A DNA stretch of 11,533 nucleotides from an uncultured Spirochaetales bacterium (GTDB lineage Bacteria > Spirochaetota > Spirochaetia > Sphaerochaetales > Sphaerochaetaceae). The translations under genes were made by a program, and so were the position numbers. This document shows positions 1-6,822 of this stretch, one piece after another (positions within the stretch are counted from its first letter, which is position 1; the number at the start of each line of letters is the position of its first letter). The stretch is from NCBI GenBank assembly GCA_947306375.1, contig CAMZGJ010000022.1, forward strand, positions 1-11,533. Reading direction: 5' to 3'. The notes beneath the pieces are model-generated. The model did no database searches, had not been told where the DNA came from, and saw only the letters and a list, made by a program, of their open reading frames with translations.

Positions 1-1438
1 CGGGAACCATGACAGCCATGTACTTTCCGCCGGGAACGTTCTTGAGCTTGGTGTCATTCAGGATTGTCTGTGTCTGGTTGTAGTCATAGCTCATGAAGCC
101 TAGGTTGTTCTCAAGCATTTTTCCTGAGTTCTCGCCCTGTGACTTGATGAAGGATTCTGAAATGAGTCCTTCAAGAGCCATGTCACGCATCTTGTCCAGT
201 GCCTCATATGTTGCAACTTCCTGTCTTGCATCCCTGAGCTTTCCGTCTGTATCCACATACAGGAATTCCTGTCTGGACTCAAGACCACGGACGCCGAAGA
301 GATGTCCGGCAAACCTGTAAAGGTCAACCTGTCTCTGGAGGTTGGAGTCTTCACGTGAGAAGAGGCCCTGTACTGAATCCTTGCCGTTGAGTGTGTATGC
401 GTTGGCAACAACACAGCGCAGAAGTGCTACAAGTTCATCAACATCCCATGCTGCATCCTGTCCGATGAAGAGATTTGATCTCTTTGTTCCGTAGTATCCG
501 TTGTAGGCCTTGTCAATGTAGTCTCTGAGCATATTGACTGCCTGGACACCTGTTACCTGGCCCTTGGCAAGAGCATCGTTCATTGTCTTAACAATGTTGC
601 CGGCCTTGTCATAGTCCTTTGTAAGTGTGAATGTGGCCTTTCCGTCAGCTGTAGGAGTCTCAATGGAGACCTTTCCGCTTGTGGGCATGTAGGGCTGATA
701 GACAGCTGCATTGACCTTGCCGCTCTTGAATGCCGTGAATGCACCTTCGCCGTCAAGAAGCTTTTCTGCCCAGTCAACTCTCATCAGAGGCATTCTTTCA
801 ATATCGTTTACACCGTCAAAGTAAGGAGCAAAGTAGATTGCGCCGGTGGTGGTGTTACCTGTGATTGAAAGCCTTACAATGGGGTTGGCCTCGAGATATG
901 CCTTGAAGTTGGGCATTCTGTCAAGATACTCGGCTATGTTTACAAGGCTTCCCTTCTCACCGTACTCGTTGAGAGCAATGGTGTTTCCGGAGAGCATATC
1001 AACTTCATTAAGTCTTTCCTGCCAGTACTTGAACTCGTTTGTTGCACTGTTGCCCTGGTACTTGTCCTCAATTTTGATCTTGAGGATGTCCTGCATAGCA
1101 ACCCAGGTCGGCTTGAGGTCACCTGTGTGATATGTTACGCCTGCAAGAGTAATTCCCTGACCTGCTGTATCAGCATCATAGGAAAGACCTGTCTTCTTGC
1201 TGTTGTAACCTGTTGCCAGTCTGAGAGTTGTGCCGGGTGCGTATGTAAGCGGCTCAGCTTTCTTTTCCTCAACAACGGGTGCTGCTGCGGGTGTTGCAGC
1301 GGGTGTTGCAGCGGGTGTTGCTGCAGGAGTTGCTGCGGGTGCTGACTGTACGGGAATGCTGTTTCCCTTTGAGCATCCGACAAATGCTGCTGCAATTGCT
1401 GCCAGAACAAGCATTGTAATCAGAATTCTTTTTTTCAT
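1..1438 (-). CDS. Extracellular sugar-binding lipoprotein of an ABC importer (LipO/YtcQ-like), C-terminus off window
   Basis: This is the substrate-binding subunit of the importer whose permeases lie just upstream. The frame stays open from the ATG at 1438 to the window edge, giving 479 residues; the C-terminus is missing. Residues 1-22 form a lipoprotein signal: a KKR start, a hydrophobic Leu/Ala core and a lipobox Phe-Val-Gly-Cys22. Phe at -3 is loose by enterobacterial standards but tolerated in spirochaetes. Residues 34-53 are a Pro-Ala-Ala-Thr repeat linker that probably lifts the domain off the membrane. The mature part is rich in Trp, Tyr and Asn, as in large LplB-partner binding proteins of the family-1 solute-binding type. 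The start is supported by GGAGG seven bases upstream. Translation shows no internal stop or frameshift. The substrate is inferred from neighbouring genes to be a galacturonide oligomer; the protein alone does not show it. Confidence 0.9.
   Translation of the reverse strand, partial: MKKRILITMLVLAAIAAAFVGCSKGNSIPVQSAPAATPAATPAATPAATPAAAPVVEEKKAEPLTYAPGTTLRLATGYNSKKTGLSYDADTAGQGITLAGVTYHTGDLKPTWVAMQDILKIKIEDKYQGNSATNEFKYWQERLNEVDMLSGNTIALNEYGEKGSLVNIAEYLDRMPNFKAYLEANPIVRLSITGNTTTGAIYFAPYFDGVNDIERMPLMRVDWAEKLLDGEGAFTAFKSGKVNAAVYQPYMPTSGKVSIETPTADGKATFTLTKDYDKAGNIVKTMNDALAKGQVTGVQAVNMLRDYIDKAYNGYYGTKRSNLFIGQDAAWDVDELVALLRCVVANAYTLNGKDSVQGLFSREDSNLQRQVDLYRFAGHLFGVRGLESRQEFLYVDTDGKLRDARQEVATYEALDKMRDMALEGLISESFIKSQGENSGKMLENNLGFMSYDYNQTQTILNDTKLKNVPGGKYMAVMVP
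1277..1339 (-). repeat. In-frame 12-bp tandem repeat encoding a PAAT linker
   Basis: There are five 12-bp units, four encoding Pro-Ala-Ala-Thr and the last Pro-Ala-Ala-Ala, followed by one more Pro. The unit boundaries are in frame with the lipoprotein gene. The units differ mainly at third codon positions, so copy number could change by slippage without breaking the frame. It lies right after the lipidated cysteine and probably acts as a flexible spacer. Confidence 0.9.
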
Positions 1439-1451
1439 TCCAAATCCTCCC

Positions 1452-1478
1452 TGCCGGCTCCGTATTGCAAAGCCGGCA
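1452..1478 (-). promoter_or_regulatory. Hairpin between permease and binding-protein genes, abutting the ribosome-binding site
   Basis: The two 8-base arms, TGCCGGCT and AGCCGGCA, are perfectly complementary around an 11-base loop. The structure starts 23 bases after the permease stop codon. Its 3' arm ends one or two bases before the GGGAGG Shine-Dalgarno sequence of the lipoprotein gene. It is not followed by a T-tract, so it is not a standard terminator. Such intercistronic stems often protect the highly expressed binding-protein part of a transporter mRNA after processing, or modulate ribosome access. Which applies here is inference. Confidence 0.6.
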
Positions 1479-1501
1479 AAAGTTTTTAATATCTATTCGA
1501 A

Positions 1502-2392
1502 TTATTCCTTCACGCCACCGACGTTAACACCCTTGGCAAAATACTTCTGGATGAACGGATAGATGATGAGAATGGGAACAATGGAACATACAATAAGAGC
1601 GTAAATAACGGAGTCTGAAGCATAGGCCTCATTCCAACCGGCCATGGCTTCTGCGTCTGTAAACTCCTCAAGCTTGAGCCTGATGAAAACCATGAGCGGA
1701 TGCTCATTCTGGTTTGTAATCATCTGGCGGGCCCAGAAGTATCCGTTCCAACGGGAAATTGCAAAGAACAGTGCAACGGTGGCAATTGTGGACTTGCTCA
1801 TGGGAATGTAGACCTTTGACAGGACCTGGAATTCCGTAGCACCGTCAACTATTGCCGCTTCCTCAATTTCCGAGGGAACGTTCTCAAAGGCGTTTCTCAG
1901 AAGAATGACGTTCATGGCCGCCATACCCATGGCTATGACAACAAGCCACTTATCATCCATGATACCCATTCCGTTGAATACGGCCTTTGTGTTCAAATAG
2001 TTCAGATACTGGGGAACAATACCTGCACTGAACCACATTGTAAATACGAGGAAGAAGTTGAAGAACTTCCTGAACAGCAGTCTCTTCTTGGAAAGAGCAT
2101 AAGCGCCCAGAATTGATGTCAGCATGGCCCAGAGTGTTCCGTAGAGGGTGATGAACAAGGTGTTGGAGTAGGAATTCCAGAACATGTTGTCATTGAACAT
2201 CCTTCTGAAAGCTTCAAACTGGATCTGTTTGGGAAGAAGGACAACCTGTGAGTACTCAACCGCCTGTCTGCCGGAGATTGATGCGGAGACCGCAAAGACC
2301 AGCGGGTACAGACACATGATTGAGAACATGGTGAGGAAGAGGTAGCTTATGATCTTGAAGATAAGCTCGGTGGTTTCAAGTTTTCTTTTCAT
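1502..2392 (-). CDS. Carbohydrate ABC transporter permease, YtcP/LplC type
   Basis: This is an inner-membrane permease of the CUT1 class, MalG-like half, 296 residues. Hydrophobic segments near residues 13-35, 78-100, 108-128, 148-166, 203-220 and 260-282 match the usual six helices. The cytoplasmic EAA loop that docks on the ATPase is clear at about residues 175-198, with EEAAIVDGA followed by the Ile-Pro element. The C-terminus, YPFIQKYFAKGVNVGGVKE, is typical of the LplC/YtcP family that imports complex oligosaccharides in Gram-positives and spirochaetes. A GGGGAGGG Shine-Dalgarno sequence lies nine bases before the ATG, and the gene starts 17 bases after the previous permease stops. It should pair with that permease as a heterodimer. 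Confidence 0.95.
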   Translation of the reverse strand: MKRKLETTELIFKIISYLFLTMFSIMCLYPLVFAVSASISGRQAVEYSQVVLLPKQIQFEAFRRMFNDNMFWNSYSNTLFITLYGTLWAMLTSILGAYALSKKRLLFRKFFNFFLVFTMWFSAGIVPQYLNYLNTKAVFNGMGIMDDKWLVVIAMGMAAMNVILLRNAFENVPSEIEEAAIVDGATEFQVLSKVYIPMSKSTIATVALFFAISRWNGYFWARQMITNQNEHPLMVFIRLKLEEFTDAEAMAGWNEAYASDSVIYALIVCSIVPILIIYPFIQKYFAKGVNVGGVKE

Positions 2393-2409
2393 TTTTCAGC
2401 GCCCTCCCC

Positions 2410-3462
2410 TTAGTAAAGTGATACATTGGAAGCCTTTCTGGAAATGGTGTTGGCACCTATGACCAGAAGCATTCCTATGACGTTGTTCATCATTTCAGCA
2501 GCTGAGGCAATACCCTTTGCGGCACCCTGCAGACCGTAACGCTGTGCAAATGTTGAAACAACATCTCCGGTTACGTATGTGTTGGGGTTATACAACAGAA
2601 GAACTTTCTCATAGCCTATGCTGAGCAGAGAACCTATTCTCGTAATGAGCATGATGACTATTGTTGAGAGAATACTGGGAAGCACAACGTACTTCATCTG
2701 AGCCATCTTGTTGGCTCCGTCTATCTGAGCTGCCTCATAGCTTGTGGGAGAAATGGCAATAATGGCGGCAAAGTAAACAATACTTCCGTAGCCTGCAGTC
2801 TCCCAGATTCCGGAAAGCTCATAAATACCCCTGAAGAAGTGGGGGTTGTTGAGCAGACCGGCCTGTGCAACCTCATGACTTATAAGACCAAGCTTTTCCA
2901 GGAACTGGGAAAGAATACCGTAACTGGTTGTTATGGCACCCTGCTTTACAAGCATGGCAATCAAGGTTGTCATGACAACGGTTGAAAGGAACTTGGGCAG
3001 GTATGTCAGAACCTGGTAAACGCTTCTTGCAATGTTGGACCTGACTTCATTGAAGAACAGGGCAAGAATGATGGGTACGGGGAAGCCGAAGCAAAGACCG
3101 TAGAAGCTGAGGATGAAGGTATTCCTGAGAGCTCTCCAGAATTCAACCGAAAGGGCATCTCCTGAGACAAGGAGTCTCTTGAAATATGAGAAACCCGAGA
3201 ACAGCTGCTGGGAAACAGGCAGAACCTGGTCAGACACCTTGAAACAGCCCAACAGTTCGTACATGGGGAAGTATCTCCAGAACAGGAACACAAGGAACAT
3301 GGGGACAATCATTATATAGAGTCTCCAGTCCTTTACTACTGTACGACCGACATGGAGCCAGTAGTGTTTCTCCACATCATCTCTTACTTTCTGTTCGGCG
3401 TCTTCCCGGTAGGTTTTAGTTTCCTGATCAAAGACCAGGTAATCAGATGCGCTTACCTTCAT
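2410..3462 (-). CDS. Carbohydrate ABC transporter permease, LplB/YteP type
   Basis: This is the MalF-like half of the importer, 350 residues from the chosen ATG. That ATG has a strong GAGGAGG six bases upstream; GTG and TTG codons at 3468 and 3465 are in frame but fall too close to it. The protein has about six membrane helices, the first near residues 48-64, and a YFPMYELL element matching the family pattern after helix 1. The EAA loop is at about residues 241-262 (SYEAAQIDGANKM, then VLPSI). About 45 charged residues precede helix 1, longer than I expect for LplB proteins. The start overlaps the end of the small membrane protein gene by 20 bases, which suggests translational coupling. No ATP-binding subunit is encoded nearby, so a shared MsmX-type ATPase from elsewhere is likely. 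Confidence 0.95.
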   Translation of the reverse strand: MKVSASDYLVFDQETKTYREDAEQKVRDDVEKHYWLHVGRTVVKDWRLYIMIVPMFLVFLFWRYFPMYELLGCFKVSDQVLPVSQQLFSGFSYFKRLLVSGDALSVEFWRALRNTFILSFYGLCFGFPVPIILALFFNEVRSNIARSVYQVLTYLPKFLSTVVMTTLIAMLVKQGAITTSYGILSQFLEKLGLISHEVAQAGLLNNPHFFRGIYELSGIWETAGYGSIVYFAAIIAISPTSYEAAQIDGANKMAQMKYVVLPSILSTIVIMLITRIGSLLSIGYEKVLLLYNPNTYVTGDVVSTFAQRYGLQGAAKGIASAAEMMNNVIGMLLVIGANTISRKASNVSLY

Positions 3463-4030
3463 CAACACCCTCCTCTATATTTTCCTCTTCCCTGTTCAGC
3501 CTGATCAGGTAGGATTTCTGGTCCTCAAACACCCCGTCCAGCTTTCTGACTATGCCTGTGATTACCATGGCAAAAAGCGTGGAGACGGAGTCCGTAAAAA
3601 CAAAACCGGCAATCATGTTCGGGGAAGCCCCGAAAACAACTGCAACAATCCCCCTGCCCAGCTGCATGAGAAGAGAGACAAGTACCGACAGAAGCAGGGA
3701 AAGAAATACCTTCTCCCGTACTCTGTCAGGACCGATCCTTTTCAAAAGCAGCAGTGCCGCAACCGAGAACAGGTTCCCAATCACATAGATAATGTACTGG
3801 TCCGCCGCCCCGCCTGTGACAAAGCAGTATACAAAACCTCCGAGCGCTGCGTGGAAACAACCCCAGATACCCCAGCGCATGAAGATTATGCACGTTATTG
3901 CGGAAACAATTGAAATTGAATAGGGCTGGGATGTGAACGACAGGGCTGCTTTTGACGCTATGCTTTCAAAAATAATCAGAATAACAGCGAAAATGCCCAG
4001 ATCAATCAGTCTGTACTGATTGAAACTCAT
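3443..4030 (-). CDS. Six-helix membrane protein of unknown function, ECF S-component-like
   Basis: This is a hydrophobic protein of 195 residues from the ATG at 4030. I chose that start for its GGAG at six bases' spacing; an in-frame ATG at 4042 is the main alternative and a TTG at 4054 is less likely. Helices are predicted by eye near residues 10-30, 38-52, 54-72, 78-96, 107-133 and 139-161, followed by a charged cytoplasmic tail of about 34 residues rich in Glu. Notable patches are MRWGIWGCFHAALGG (51-65), IYVIGN (81-86) and FEDQKSYLIRL (168-178). Size, helix number and the Gly-rich patch resemble substrate-binding S subunits of ECF vitamin transporters, but I cannot name a family with certainty. 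It overlaps the LplB-type permease gene by 20 bases, so it is probably made with the importer. It could be an accessory transport subunit or an independent solute carrier. Confidence 0.75.
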   Translation of the reverse strand: MSFNQYRLIDLGIFAVILIIFESIASKAALSFTSQPYSISIVSAITCIIFMRWGIWGCFHAALGGFVYCFVTGGAADQYIIYVIGNLFSVAALLLLKRIGPDRVREKVFLSLLLSVLVSLLMQLGRGIVAVVFGASPNMIAGFVFTDSVSTLFAMVITGIVRKLDGVFEDQKSYLIRLNREEENIEEGVDEGKRI

Positions 4031-4076
4031 GCGTTTCTCCATACCTGTCCCCAATTCCGGTTGTTTCCTAGTTTCA

Positions 4077-4120
4077 ACTATAATCAGCCGAATTATAAAT
4101 CATAAAGACATTTTTTGTAT
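4077..4120 (-). promoter_or_regulatory. Possible internal promoter before the membrane-protein/transporter genes
   Basis: The gap between the oxidoreductase and the membrane protein is the only long break (138 bases to the chosen start) between the regulator and the binding protein. It contains a perfect TATAAT (4097-4092) with an A-rich stretch upstream, but the matching -35 at 17 bases, ATACAA, is poor. A second option is TATAGT (4082-4077) with TTATGA at 17 bases. No terminator-like hairpin with a T-tract was seen, so this may simply add transcription to an operon-long message. Confidence 0.35.
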
Positions 4121-4168
4121 TTTACAGAACAGTCAGCAGCAGAGGCTGTCCGTTATAATACAAGAAAA

Positions 4169-5455
4169 TCACCAACGTACAAGTGAATCCGTCTGAACGG
4201 GCATTCCGGAGGCAATTGACTTGTTTGCCGCAATGCCGGTCAGTATGGATTTAACACCGTCCCTGAAGTCCGCAGCTCTGTGGAATTCATCGTAGGGCGG
4301 GTTCTCAAGGAATATATCGTCAAGCATGACGGGGTCTCCGCCGCCGTGACCGCCGTTTCCGGCCTTTACGTCAACATCGTACGGCTCGCCGAACATGGGG
4401 AAGACCGTTATGCGGCCGTAGTCAGCCGCGCCTTCCTTGTCCTTTCCCGCGTCGCCGTTGACGTAGGATTTTTCCACAACCTTGTACTCTATCCTGCCGG
4501 CCGTTCCGTTGAAGGCAATGTTCAGGCCCTCCCACGGCATGTATGAGGTGAGCGAGTAGGACATCTGGACACCGTTCTTGTAGCGCACAAGTACGTTCAT
4601 TGTGTCCTCAATGCTTATGTCATCCGAGAATACGCTGCGGTCACGGATGTAGCCGCTGTCTGCTTCCGCATCCAGATACAGGGCCTTGAGCACCGGACTT
4701 GAGGCAATGTCCAGGGCAAACGGGTCATCCTTGGCCTCCGGGCTTCCGTAGCATCTTGAGTAAAATTTCTCAACTCCCCTCTTCTCCGCCGCGGCACGTC
4801 CGTAGAACTTCAGGTCTCCGAACGCAAAGACCGTCTCGGGCTCCGTGGCAAGCCAGAAGTTCACAAGGTCAAAGTGGTGTGTGGCCTTGTGGACCAGAAG
4901 ACCGCCGCTGTTAATCTTGTTGCGGTGCCAGCGTCTGTAGTAGTCCGCCCCGTGCCGGGTGTTGAGAAGCCACTCAAAGTGCACGGATGTTGGCGTGCCT
5001 ATAATGCCGTCTCTGATCAGCTTTCTCACCTGCGTGTGGTACTGTGCATAACGGTAGTTGAAGCAAACCCTTACGTGCCTGCCGGTTCTTTTCTGGGTGT
5101 CTATGATGCGCTGGGCCTTGCGCTCATCAATTGTCAGCGGCTTCTCTGTAATGACATCGCACCCGGCCTCCATGGCACGGCATATGTAGTCATCATGGGT
5201 CCGGTCAACTGAGGTCACAATAACCACATCCGGCTTTGTCTCCTCTATCATCTTCTCAAACTCATGGGGAAGATAAACGGGAACCCTCTGCGCCCCAAGT
5301 TTCTCAATGGTGGAGTTGGCATACTCCATCCTGGTCCTGCTCTGGTCACAGAAGCCCGTAAGCCGGGCGATATCCTTATAAGTTGTGGCTATTGCCTCGT
5401 AATACATACGGGCTCTTCCGCCCGTTCCCACCTGCGCGTATCTTTTCACCGCCAT
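4169..5455 (-). CDS. Gfo/Idh/MocA family NAD(P)-dependent oxidoreductase
   Basis: This is a predicted cytoplasmic dehydrogenase of 428 residues. An N-terminal Rossmann fold shows the dinucleotide motif VGTGGRA (9-15) with Asp37 at the end of the second strand, which favours NAD. The family signature EKP, with its conserved Lys, is at 104-106 (ITEKPLT). The C-terminal domain contains GGLLVHKATHHFDLVNFW (184-201), which supplies the usual catalytic His/Asp region. Members oxidise or reduce hydroxyls of sugars, inositols and glycosides, and a few cleave glycosides through keto intermediates. The gene starts 18 bases after the GH28 stop with GAGGA seven bases before the ATG, so the two are co-expressed. 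The link to GH28 suggests a pectin-derived sugar or glycoside as substrate, but the exact reaction cannot be read from sequence. There is no signal peptide. Confidence 0.9.
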   Translation of the reverse strand: MAVKRYAQVGTGGRARMYYEAIATTYKDIARLTGFCDQSRTRMEYANSTIEKLGAQRVPVYLPHEFEKMIEETKPDVVIVTSVDRTHDDYICRAMEAGCDVITEKPLTIDERKAQRIIDTQKRTGRHVRVCFNYRYAQYHTQVRKLIRDGIIGTPTSVHFEWLLNTRHGADYYRRWHRNKINSGGLLVHKATHHFDLVNFWLATEPETVFAFGDLKFYGRAAAEKRGVEKFYSRCYGSPEAKDDPFALDIASSPVLKALYLDAEADSGYIRDRSVFSDDISIEDTMNVLVRYKNGVQMSYSLTSYMPWEGLNIAFNGTAGRIEYKVVEKSYVNGDAGKDKEGAADYGRITVFPMFGEPYDVDVKAGNGGHGGGDPVMLDDIFLENPPYDEFHRAADFRDGVKSILTGIAANKSIASGMPVQTDSLVRW

Positions 5456-5473
5456 ATTTTTGTCCTCTGCCTC

Positions 5474-6799
5474 TCAGGCGTTGTAGCTGTCGAACCTGAC
5501 CGCAGGTTCGGTGTTTATGTCTATATTGTCAAAGCTCAGTTCCGCGTTGATAACCCTTATTCCCCTGAAGTCGGAATCCGGGATTCCGGCCATCATGTCC
5601 ATTTGAAGGTCCGTCTCGTTCACCGGGGCAAGCTCAAAACGGCAGTCACGTACAACCACGTTCTCCAGCGGCCTTTCCGGCAGGCCCACAAGAAGAGCCG
5701 CACCGCGCCTCACGCCCCTGGCCTCTATCTTCTCTACCCTTATGTTCCTGATAAGCGGAGTGGACTCCGTTACAGGCAGAGCCTTGATGCTGTACAGCGC
5801 GGGTGAGTTGTTTCCGCAGTTGTAGTACATATTCACGGAAACCGGGCAGATGACGTTCTCCATGTAGACGTTCTCAAGCAAGATGTTCTCTATCACTCCG
5901 CCGCGGTCACGTCTTGTCTTTATTCTCAGGCCTCTGTCCGTGCCCAGAAAGCGGCAGTTTCTTACGGTTGCGCCGTTTATTCCCGCCGCGGTCTCGCTTC
6001 CTATTACAAAGCCGCCGTGGGCCTGCTTCACAACGCAGTCCTCCACAAGAATGTTCCCGGATCCGGGTCCGTCCATCATCTCCTTTCCGCTTCCGCTCTT
6101 TACGGCAATTCCGTCATCTCCCACGTGGACAGTGCAGCCGGACACGGTTACGTCCGTGCATGACTCAATGTCTATTCCGTCCGTATTGGGGGAGTCTGCC
6201 GGGTTCTCTATAACAAGGTTTCTGAGAACTATCTTCTTTGATGCAACCGGATGGCAGGTCCAGAACGGGCTCATTGTAAGAGTAAGGCCGTCTACCGCCA
6301 CATCCTCTGAATTGTAAATCTGAAAGAGTGCCGGTCTGAGGAACTGACAGGGCCTGCCGCCGCCTCCGCCGGGCTGATTTCTGTAGTCCGGGTTCAGTTT
6401 TGCAAGACTTTTCTCAATGGGAAGGGTCTGAGCATCCGGACCGCCCTTGGCCTTCCAGAGTCTTATGTAGTCCCACCATTTCTTTCCGTTTCCGTTCAGG
6501 ACGCCCCTGCCCTCAATGCGGACATCGCATGCATCCCTGACCAGGAGGCAGGGGTGCATGGCCCAGCAATCCACTCCCTCCCAGCGGGTGTACACCGGCG
6601 GGTATGCGTCAAAGTTGTCAGAAAAGCTGAGCACCGCCCCCTCCTCAAGCACAAGACGGGTATGGGACGGAACGTCTACGGGACCCGTTTCATAGATTCC
6701 CGCCGGGATAATGACAGTGTATTTACCGGCGCTCTCCGCAAGTACGGAAGACAGGTTTTCATGCATGGTGAAATAACGTTTTTCAGTGAATTCTTTCAT
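5474..6799 (-). CDS. Glycoside hydrolase family 28 polygalacturonase, cytoplasmic, probably exo-acting
   Basis: It hydrolyses alpha-1,4 bonds between galacturonate residues (or related rhamnogalacturonan bonds) by inversion. The 441-residue protein is a right-handed beta-helix. All four GH28 signatures are present: NTDGID (205-210), VGDDGIAVKSG (226-236), AHGGFVIGSE (260-269, the bacterial form of the G-H-G motif) and RGLRIKT (289-295). These give catalytic Asp207, Asp228 and Asp229, with His261, Arg292 and Lys294 in the site. LNGNGKKWWD (101-110) is another common bacterial element. There is no signal peptide, so it should act on imported oligomers in the cytoplasm, like the exo-enzyme of Thermotoga. 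AAGGA lies six bases before the ATG, and the gene begins 24 bases after the regulator gene ends, which implies co-transcription. Exo mode is inferred from its location and the motif variant; other GH28 activities remain possible. Confidence 0.93.
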   Translation of the reverse strand: MKEFTEKRYFTMHENLSSVLAESAGKYTVIIPAGIYETGPVDVPSHTRLVLEEGAVLSFSDNFDAYPPVYTRWEGVDCWAMHPCLLVRDACDVRIEGRGVLNGNGKKWWDYIRLWKAKGGPDAQTLPIEKSLAKLNPDYRNQPGGGGGRPCQFLRPALFQIYNSEDVAVDGLTLTMSPFWTCHPVASKKIVLRNLVIENPADSPNTDGIDIESCTDVTVSGCTVHVGDDGIAVKSGSGKEMMDGPGSGNILVEDCVVKQAHGGFVIGSETAAGINGATVRNCRFLGTDRGLRIKTRRDRGGVIENILLENVYMENVICPVSVNMYYNCGNNSPALYSIKALPVTESTPLIRNIRVEKIEARGVRRGAALLVGLPERPLENVVVRDCRFELAPVNETDLQMDMMAGIPDSDFRGIRVINAELSFDNIDINTEPAVRFDSYNA

Positions 6800-6822
6800 A
6801 TTGTTCCTTTAAGATTGTGTTT

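Noticed and set aside
1277..1345. Short tandem repeats considered as a CRISPR-like array.
   Set aside because: The units are 12 bp, contiguous, in frame, and have no spacers.
1127..1562. Plus-strand open frames that translate as Cys/Gly-rich or Ala-Gly-Val repeats.
   Set aside because: They are the opposite-strand reading of the lipoprotein's PAAT repeat and signal peptide, with no ribosome-binding site and no family resemblance.
4121..4152. Possible terminator hairpin after the oxidoreductase gene (CAGC/GCTG repeats).
   Set aside because: The stems are only four bases with ambiguous pairing and are not followed by a T-tract on the minus strand.
5264..6317. Plus-strand open frames of 180 and 144 codons opposite the oxidoreductase and GH28 genes.
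   Set aside because: They lie antisense to genes with full catalytic motifs, lack start signals, and have low-complexity translations.
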